A DNA stretch of 15,616 bases from Salinirussus sp. GTDB taxonomy: Archaea; Halobacteriota; Halobacteria; Halobacteriales; Haloarculaceae. Below the pieces are notes generated by a model, which made no database searches, had not been told where the DNA came from, and saw nothing but the letters and a program-made list of their open reading frames with translations. The stretch covers positions 1 to 15,616 of the forward strand of contig JAQCNN010000168.1 of assembly GCA_028275005.1 (NCBI GenBank). Direction: 5' to 3'. The translations under genes and the position numbers were made by a program. This document shows positions 11,811-15,616 of this stretch, in pieces (the stretch's first letter is position 1; every line of letters starts with the position of its first letter).

Positions 11811-12653
11811 CTAAGTCGCACTCACGTAGAGTGCGGCGAACTGGAGTGCGTTGAACAGCCCGTGGACCAGTGACGGGACCAGGAGGTTCTCCGTCCACTC
11901 GTACAGCGCGCCGAGTGCGATCCCCAGGGTGGCGATGACGACCAGCGTGTACGCGACACTGCCGCCGGATAGCGAGATGTAGTGAACGACACCGAACGCC
12001 GCCGAGGAGAGGAGGATCCCCGGCAGGACGCCGTACGCTTCCCGAAACAGCCCCTGGATGATCCCACGGAAGAGGAACTCCTCGGCCGGCCCGTTCAGCA
12101 CGAGTGCGTTGAGGGCGAGAAAGAGGGCAAGCGCTGGGTCGGCCCGGGCGATTGTCTCTGCGGAGTTGGTCGAGGTCTGGAGGCCGAACTGCGCGGCGAT
12201 GGTGACGACCGTCAACAGGAGCACGATCAGCCCGACCAGCCCACCGACGACCCACCCGAGGTCACGCAGCGTCGGAAGACGGACGTCGTACAGTGTGGTG
12301 TCGAACGGGGTGCTCCCGCGTCGCCACCGGAGGTAGGCGGCTCCGATCAGGAAGTAGGCGATAAAGCTCGTCGCGATGACGACCGCCGTCAACGAGGCCG
12401 GCAGGTCGGTAACCGCCGAGAAGTCGGCCGGGATGCTCGCCAGCCCCAGGAGGACGACGACCTGTACCACGACGAGCACGAGCACCTGTGACCCGATGAA
12501 CGCGCCCGCGATGACGCCGACCGTGTCGAGCAGACTCCGGATCCGTTGTTTCGTGGTCCCCATCTTGTACAGCGGCGGCCCGGTGTCGGGGTCCGGTCCG
12601 GCCGGGTCCGGGGCCGGCTCGACGCCGCCGTCCGGCTGTCTGTCCGAGTCCAT
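11811..12653 (-). CDS. CPBP family intramembrane metalloprotease
   Basis: This 280-residue polytopic membrane protein of the CPBP (CAAX protease and bacteriocin-processing, Rce1-like) family carries the three family motifs. They are EEFLFRG (Glu191, Glu192, Arg196), FGVVH (His224) and HGLFN (His264, Asn268). It has a soluble acidic Pro-rich N terminus (about 1-36) and then about seven or eight hydrophobic segments. Its substrates are unknown; haloarchaea contain many such paralogues. It lies 42 bases behind pgi on the same strand. The gap contains a hairpin (12669-12690), so expression may depend partly on read-through from pgi. A later start at Met31 is possible. Confidence 0.92.
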   Translation of the reverse strand: MDSDRQPDGGVEPAPDPAGPDPDTGPPLYKMGTTKQRIRSLLDTVGVIAGAFIGSQVLVLVVVQVVVLLGLASIPADFSAVTDLPASLTAVVIATSFIAYFLIGAAYLRWRRGSTPFDTTLYDVRLPTLRDLGWVVGGLVGLIVLLLTVVTIAAQFGLQTSTNSAETIARADPALALFLALNALVLNGPAEEFLFRGIIQGLFREAYGVLPGILLSSAAFGVVHYISLSGGSVAYTLVVIATLGIALGALYEWTENLLVPSLVHGLFNALQFAALYVSAT

Positions 12654-12668
12654 CTATTGCCGGCGGTA

Positions 12669-12690
12669 GGGCTGGGAGACCTTTCAGCCC
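12669..12690 (-). terminator. Hairpin in the pgi to CPBP-protease gap
   Basis: On the minus strand GGGCTG, a 10-base loop and CAGCCC begin 5 bases after the pgi stop and end 15 bases before the next start. It may attenuate read-through into the protease gene. The stem is 6 bp and there is no T-run. Confidence 0.3.
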
Positions 12691-12695
12691 ACCGA

Positions 12696-13991
12696 TCACT
12701 CCACCTCGCGTTCGGTCTTCTCGTCGACAGCCGCCGCCTCCTCGAAGTCACCGCCGCCGAGGAGCCCCCGGGCGGCCCGCTTGCCCCACTCGACGGCCGG
12801 CTGGGTGAACGTCGCCACGCCCCCGAGTTCGCCGGCGAGCACGCAGGCCGCCTCCATCGCGTACAGCAGTTCGCCGACAGCCTCGGCGTCCAGCCGGTCG
12901 ACCTCGACCCGGACGTTCGGCCGGTCCGCGGCGGCCAGACTTGCCTCCGTGGCCTCGAACTCCGCGTCTAGCAGCTCCCCGAGCCCGTGTCCGCCGAGAT
13001 ACGCCAGGTCGTCGATGTCGGGTTCTGGGACCGACAGCTCGGGTCGCTCGCGGGGCCGGACCAGCGTCACCAGCTTGTCGGGGGGGCCCGCCCGGTAGAG
13101 CTGGAGCTGGGAGTGCTGGTCGGTCGCCCCGAGCGCCCGTGCGGGGGTCTGTCCCCCGCCGTCCTTGCCGAGGCTCTCGGCCCAGAGCTGAGCGAACCAC
13201 TCCGCGAAAGGCTCCAGGCGCTCGGCGTAGGGCATCACCGCGTTGACCGTCACGCCACGCTCCTCCAGTCCGTGGGCGACCGCCCCGTACGCGTAGGCCG
13301 GACAGTCGAGCAGCGACGGGGCGAGCGAGTCCCCGGCCCGCTGCCCGCCCGCGAGCAGCCCCTCGAGGTCGTGACCCTGGATGGCCGCAGGGACGAGCCC
13401 AACCGCCGACAGCGCCGAGAAGCGGCCGGGGACCCCCGCCGGCACGTCGAGTACGGGGAGCGCGTGCTCGTCGGCCAGCTCCCGGAGTGGCCCCTCGGCC
13501 CCGGTGGTCACGACGGTCCGCTCGGTCCAGTCGACACCCGCCTCGGTCATGGCCTCCCTGACCACCAGGAAGGTAGCAAGCGTCTCGGCGGTCGTCCCCG
13601 AGCGGGAGACGACGTTGACCGCCGTCTCCGAGAGCGGGAGGCTGTCGAGCACCTCCTGTGTGTGTGCGGGGTCGACGTTGTCGAGCACCCGGTGGTCGAC
13701 CGCGCTGGGGCCGAGTGCGGTCGAAACCGTCGCCGCACCCAGCGCGCTGCCGCCGATGCCGACCGTCAGGACGGCCGCACTGTCCGAGAGGGGCGCGACC
13801 GCCTCGCGGATGGCGTCGGGGTCCGTCCGCTCCGGGAGGTTCAGCGCGGCGTAGCCAAACTCCCCCGCCTCGCGGCCGGCGGCGATACGGTCGTGGGCGG
13901 CCCCAACCCGGTCGTCGAGGGCCTCGAGGGCAGCCTCCGACAGTCCGGGGTCTGCCTCGACGGCGAGGGCGTTGCCGATGTCGATATTCAT
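12696..13991 (-). CDS. pgi: Glucose-6-phosphate isomerase
   Basis: This 431-residue cytoplasmic enzyme interconverts glucose 6-phosphate and fructose 6-phosphate. It is of the classic PGI superfamily, not the cupin type found in Thermococcales. Visible motifs are the sugar-phosphate (SIS) loops GIGGSALG (78-85) and SRSGTTAET (129-137), GRFSALSAVG (189-198), Glu272 in LWAESLGK, His293 in TDQHSQ and Lys404 in QPAVEWGK. These correspond to the catalytic Glu, His and Lys of the family. The C-terminal signature has Ala where Gly is usual before Val-Glu. A TATA box (14013-14020) lies 22-29 bases before the ATG. In haloarchaea the enzyme probably serves gluconeogenesis and semi-phosphorylative sugar metabolism. 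Confidence 0.96.
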   Translation of the reverse strand: MNIDIGNALAVEADPGLSEAALEALDDRVGAAHDRIAAGREAGEFGYAALNLPERTDPDAIREAVAPLSDSAAVLTVGIGGSALGAATVSTALGPSAVDHRVLDNVDPAHTQEVLDSLPLSETAVNVVSRSGTTAETLATFLVVREAMTEAGVDWTERTVVTTGAEGPLRELADEHALPVLDVPAGVPGRFSALSAVGLVPAAIQGHDLEGLLAGGQRAGDSLAPSLLDCPAYAYGAVAHGLEERGVTVNAVMPYAERLEPFAEWFAQLWAESLGKDGGGQTPARALGATDQHSQLQLYRAGPPDKLVTLVRPRERPELSVPEPDIDDLAYLGGHGLGELLDAEFEATEASLAAADRPNVRVEVDRLDAEAVGELLYAMEAACVLAGELGGVATFTQPAVEWGKRAARGLLGGGDFEEAAAVDEKTEREVE

Positions 13992-14012
13992 ACCACTCGC
14001 TCGCTCGCCGGG

Positions 14013-14020
14013 GGTATAGG
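14013..14020 (-). promoter_or_regulatory. TATA box of pgi
   Basis: On the minus strand CCTATACC lies 22-29 bases before the ATG at 13991, in the 139-base divergent gap to the DUF1684 gene. Confidence 0.55.
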
Positions 14021-14130
14021 CCTCACGCTACCCGTGGGCCGACGGGCCGCGACTGGCGCGTCGGGGGCCGCGGCCGGCGCGAGGAGGGCCCGAGCGACGG
14101 GCTGAAACCCGGCGCCGGTGTAGGTGGGCT

Positions 14131-14673
14131 ATGGACGACTACGCCGAGCAGTTGCGGGCGAACCGTGCCGAGAAGGACGACTTCTTTGCCGAGCACCCGC
14201 AATCGCCGGTCCCACCCGAGCACCGCGAGGGGTTCGAGGGGCTGAACTACTTCCCGCCGGACCCGGAGTACCGCCTGACGGCGAGTGTCACGGTCCACGA
14301 CGACCCCGAGCCGGTCGAGATGGCCACCAGCGACGGTCGGACGGTTCGCTACGAGCGCGTCGCCACCTTCGGGTTCGAACTCGACGGCGAGTCGCTGCGC
14401 CTGCACGGCTACCGCCAGGACGGCGGCGCCGACGAGCCGGTCTTTGTCCCGTTCCGGGACAAGACGACCGGTCAGGAGACCTACGCCGACGGACGGTACA
14501 TGGAGCTCGAGGTGGAGGGGGCCCTCGCGGAGCGCGCCGAGGTGCCACTGGATCTCAATCTCGCCTACTCCCCGTTCTGTGCCTACAGCGAGACCTTCTC
14601 CTGCCCGCTGCCACCCGAGGAGAACTGGCTGGCGGTCGCGGTCCGGGCCGGCGAGCGGACACCGGACCTGTAA
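14131..14673 (+). CDS. DUF1684 family protein
   Basis: This 180-residue soluble protein has no signal peptide. It fits DUF1684 (PF07920, COG3358): an F/Y-rich N-terminal region beginning DDYAEQLRANRAEKDDFF, a hydrophobic core VATFGFELDGESLRLHGYR (77-95), then PFRDKTTGQETYADGRYME (107-125). The hallmark LDLNLAYSPFCAYSE and CPLPPEENWL blocks follow at 140-167. The conserved acidic, Tyr and Cys residues in these blocks suggest an active site, but no reaction has been established that I know of. It is divergent from pgi and 33 bases ahead of a membrane protein gene that has its own TATA-like box. Many bacterial members are lipoproteins; this one seems cytoplasmic. Confidence 0.9.
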   Translation: MDDYAEQLRANRAEKDDFFAEHPQSPVPPEHREGFEGLNYFPPDPEYRLTASVTVHDDPEPVEMATSDGRTVRYERVATFGFELDGESLRLHGYRQDGGADEPVFVPFRDKTTGQETYADGRYMELEVEGALAERAEVPLDLNLAYSPFCAYSETFSCPLPPEENWLAVAVRAGERTPDL

Positions 14674-14675
14674 CG

Positions 14676-14681
14676 CTTAAC
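14676..14681 (+). promoter_or_regulatory. TATA-like box before the four-helix membrane protein
   Basis: CTTAAC lies 26-31 bases before the ATG at 14707, directly after the DUF1684 stop. It suggests separate transcription. Confidence 0.45.
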
Positions 14682-14706
14682 CGAGCGCCAGCCGTACTCC
14701 TGTGCA

Positions 14707-15288
14707 ATGAGTGAGGCCGAGGACGGCGCGGCGACGGACGGCGGGGTTCCGGCCGGCGCCGAGACTGACCCAGATCCAGAGACTGATGACACCTACGCTG
14801 GTGTGTTAGGTTCCTTTCCATATGCTTTCAATAACAGCGAGTCACGACTATTCAGATTGTACGTCGTTATTGGTGCTCTATTAGCCGGGTTTGTGGCAGT
14901 TGGGTTTGTAATGGCACTTACCGTGTTAATTTCAAACACGGTTGGTACGGCCGGCGGGACTTTCACTTTTGTCCGCGCATTCTACGTCGTTATCGCTTCG
15001 GTGATAGTATTACCGCTTATAGGACCGATTCTGCTCGTGGCCCGCCGGCATCGGCGTAAGCAATCCAAGCCGTTCTATGACCGCGCACTAGCGATCTGCG
15101 GGTTCCTATTTGTAATTGCGCTGTTCGGAGCATTGGCAGCCACTACGCCCCCAGAACTTCAAAGCGAGCCTTCAGGGGTGTTCGCACCTGTCGCGGATTT
15201 TCTATACGGACTTAAGCCGATATACGGAGCAATGTTGCCAGTTGGTGTGGTCGTATTCGGTTACTTGATTCATCGGCGCTTTCGGTGA
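14707..15288 (+). CDS. Haloarchaeal four-helix membrane protein with mosaic base composition
   Basis: This 193-residue protein has an acidic disordered N terminus (1-29), a conserved-looking YAGVLGSFPYAF block (30-41) and hydrophobic segments at about 52-76, 90-112, 128-146 and 173-188. A basic ARRHRRK loop (112-118) follows the second segment. It resembles an uncharacterised family common in haloarchaea. The first 20 codons have normal G/C-ending bias. From about codon 21 (base 14767) the DNA changes to AT-rich codons such as TTA, GGT, CCA and TAT, continuing to the stop and beyond. The reading frame stays intact and the protein keeps family character, so the segment looks like an imported allele and not decayed DNA. 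Function unknown. Confidence 0.8.
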   Translation: MSEAEDGAATDGGVPAGAETDPDPETDDTYAGVLGSFPYAFNNSESRLFRLYVVIGALLAGFVAVGFVMALTVLISNTVGTAGGTFTFVRAFYVVIASVIVLPLIGPILLVARRHRRKQSKPFYDRALAICGFLFVIALFGALAATTPPELQSEPSGVFAPVADFLYGLKPIYGAMLPVGVVVFGYLIHRRFR

Positions 15289-15358
15289 GACAAATTTGAC
15301 CCGATGGGAAGCAGAGTACGAACGAAACGGACAAACTGGCGCTCGGCCAATCCAAGAT

Positions 15359-15616
15359 ATGACCGAGGACAGTAACACAGCACAAGCAGCCGAGGACGCA
15401 GACCGGCAGACGGGGACCTTTGTCGTCACGCACGTCGACGAGGGGACAGCAGTGTTGCAGGATGTCGACAGCGGCGGGGTTCATACGCTCGCCGAGAACC
15501 CCGACCTGGAGCCCTACGAGGTGCTCGAGGCAACGTTAGCGGTCCAGCCCCCGATGGAGGTGGTCTGGACTGTCGCGGAGCTCCGCGACCGGCGGACGGT
15601 CGATGTCGAACACAGC
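15359..15616 (+). CDS. Small conserved haloarchaeal protein, possibly DUF5812 (3' truncated)
   Basis: This open frame runs off the right edge, with 86 codons visible. After a polar N terminus of about 19 residues comes TGTFVVTHVDEGTAVLQDVDSGGVHTLAENPDLEPYEVLEATLAVQPPMEVVWTVAEL (described here in pieces: TGTFVVTHVDEGTAVL, VHTLAENP, LEATLAVQPPMEVVW). I believe this is the haloarchaeal DUF5812 family; the number is from memory. It appears soluble and beta-rich with no signal peptide. Codons near the start are mixed in composition and return to normal GC-rich use by about base 15420, so the AT-rich segment to the left fades out here. No clear TATA box was seen upstream. Confidence 0.7.
   Translation, partial: MTEDSNTAQAAEDADRQTGTFVVTHVDEGTAVLQDVDSGGVHTLAENPDLEPYEVLEATLAVQPPMEVVWTVAELRDRRTVDVEHS

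Noticed and set aside
12987..14105. 372-residue plus-strand open frame opposite pgi
   Set aside because: It is the antisense shadow of pgi. Pgi has all catalytic motifs; the shadow is Arg/Gly-rich without any recognisable domain.
1..15616. tRNA, rRNA, CRISPR array, insertion sequence or prophage
   Set aside because: No T-loop consensus, rRNA core motif, regularly spaced repeat, transposase or phage protein was found on either strand by reading. A dedicated tRNAscan-SE, Infernal or ISfinder run was not possible.

Overview
The window looks like chromosomal core DNA from a halophilic archaeon of the class Halobacteria. The DNA is very GC-rich (roughly two-thirds G+C by eye) with nearly all codon third positions G or C. 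The proteins are acidic, and many genes have a TTTATA-like box about 22-32 bases before the start codon, which suggests leaderless transcripts. The content is archaeal: SRP54, aIF5B, Nob1, halocyanin and the UPF0200/UPF0201 pair. I cannot name a genus.

Layout. At 1-1025 is the 3' part of srp54, followed by a promoter and two abutting MgtE-type membrane half-proteins (1204-2337). Facing them on the minus strand are the UPF0201 and UPF0200 proteins, overlapping by 4 bases (2436-3391), and a polyprenyl diphosphate synthase (3433-4275). After a 325-base divergent gap come a pyruvoyl-dependent arginine decarboxylase (4601-5134) and a small conserved haloarchaeal protein (5229-5570). The minus strand then carries, reading leftward, a halocyanin-like lipoprotein (8326-7781), aIF5B (7684-5861) and a small membrane protein (5758-5573).

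On the plus strand follow an acyl-CoA dehydrogenase (8440-9564), a DUF1328 membrane protein (9769-10002), a hairpin-rich gap, a very small HELSH membrane metalloprotease candidate (10306-10755) and a tight PRC-barrel/Nob1 pair (10863-11567). The minus strand then has glucose-6-phosphate isomerase (13991-12696) with a CPBP-family membrane protease behind it (12653-11811). The right end carries a DUF1684 protein (14131-14673), a four-helix membrane protein whose base composition changes abruptly inside the gene (14707-15288), and a truncated small protein (15359 onward).

How they work together. Most genes are housekeeping: protein targeting (SRP54), translation initiation (aIF5B), 16S rRNA maturation (Nob1), lipid synthesis (polyprenyl synthase), agmatine synthesis (arginine decarboxylase), sugar metabolism (Pgi), fatty-acyl oxidation (acyl-CoA dehydrogenase), electron transfer (halocyanin) and divalent-cation transport (MgtE pair). 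No rRNA, tRNA, CRISPR array, insertion sequence or phage gene was recognised. The least explained parts are the composition-mosaic gene at the right end, the structured DNA at about 10080-10260, the mini-protease next to it, the PRC-barrel/Nob1 pair, and a start-less coding-like stretch at 1043-1180.
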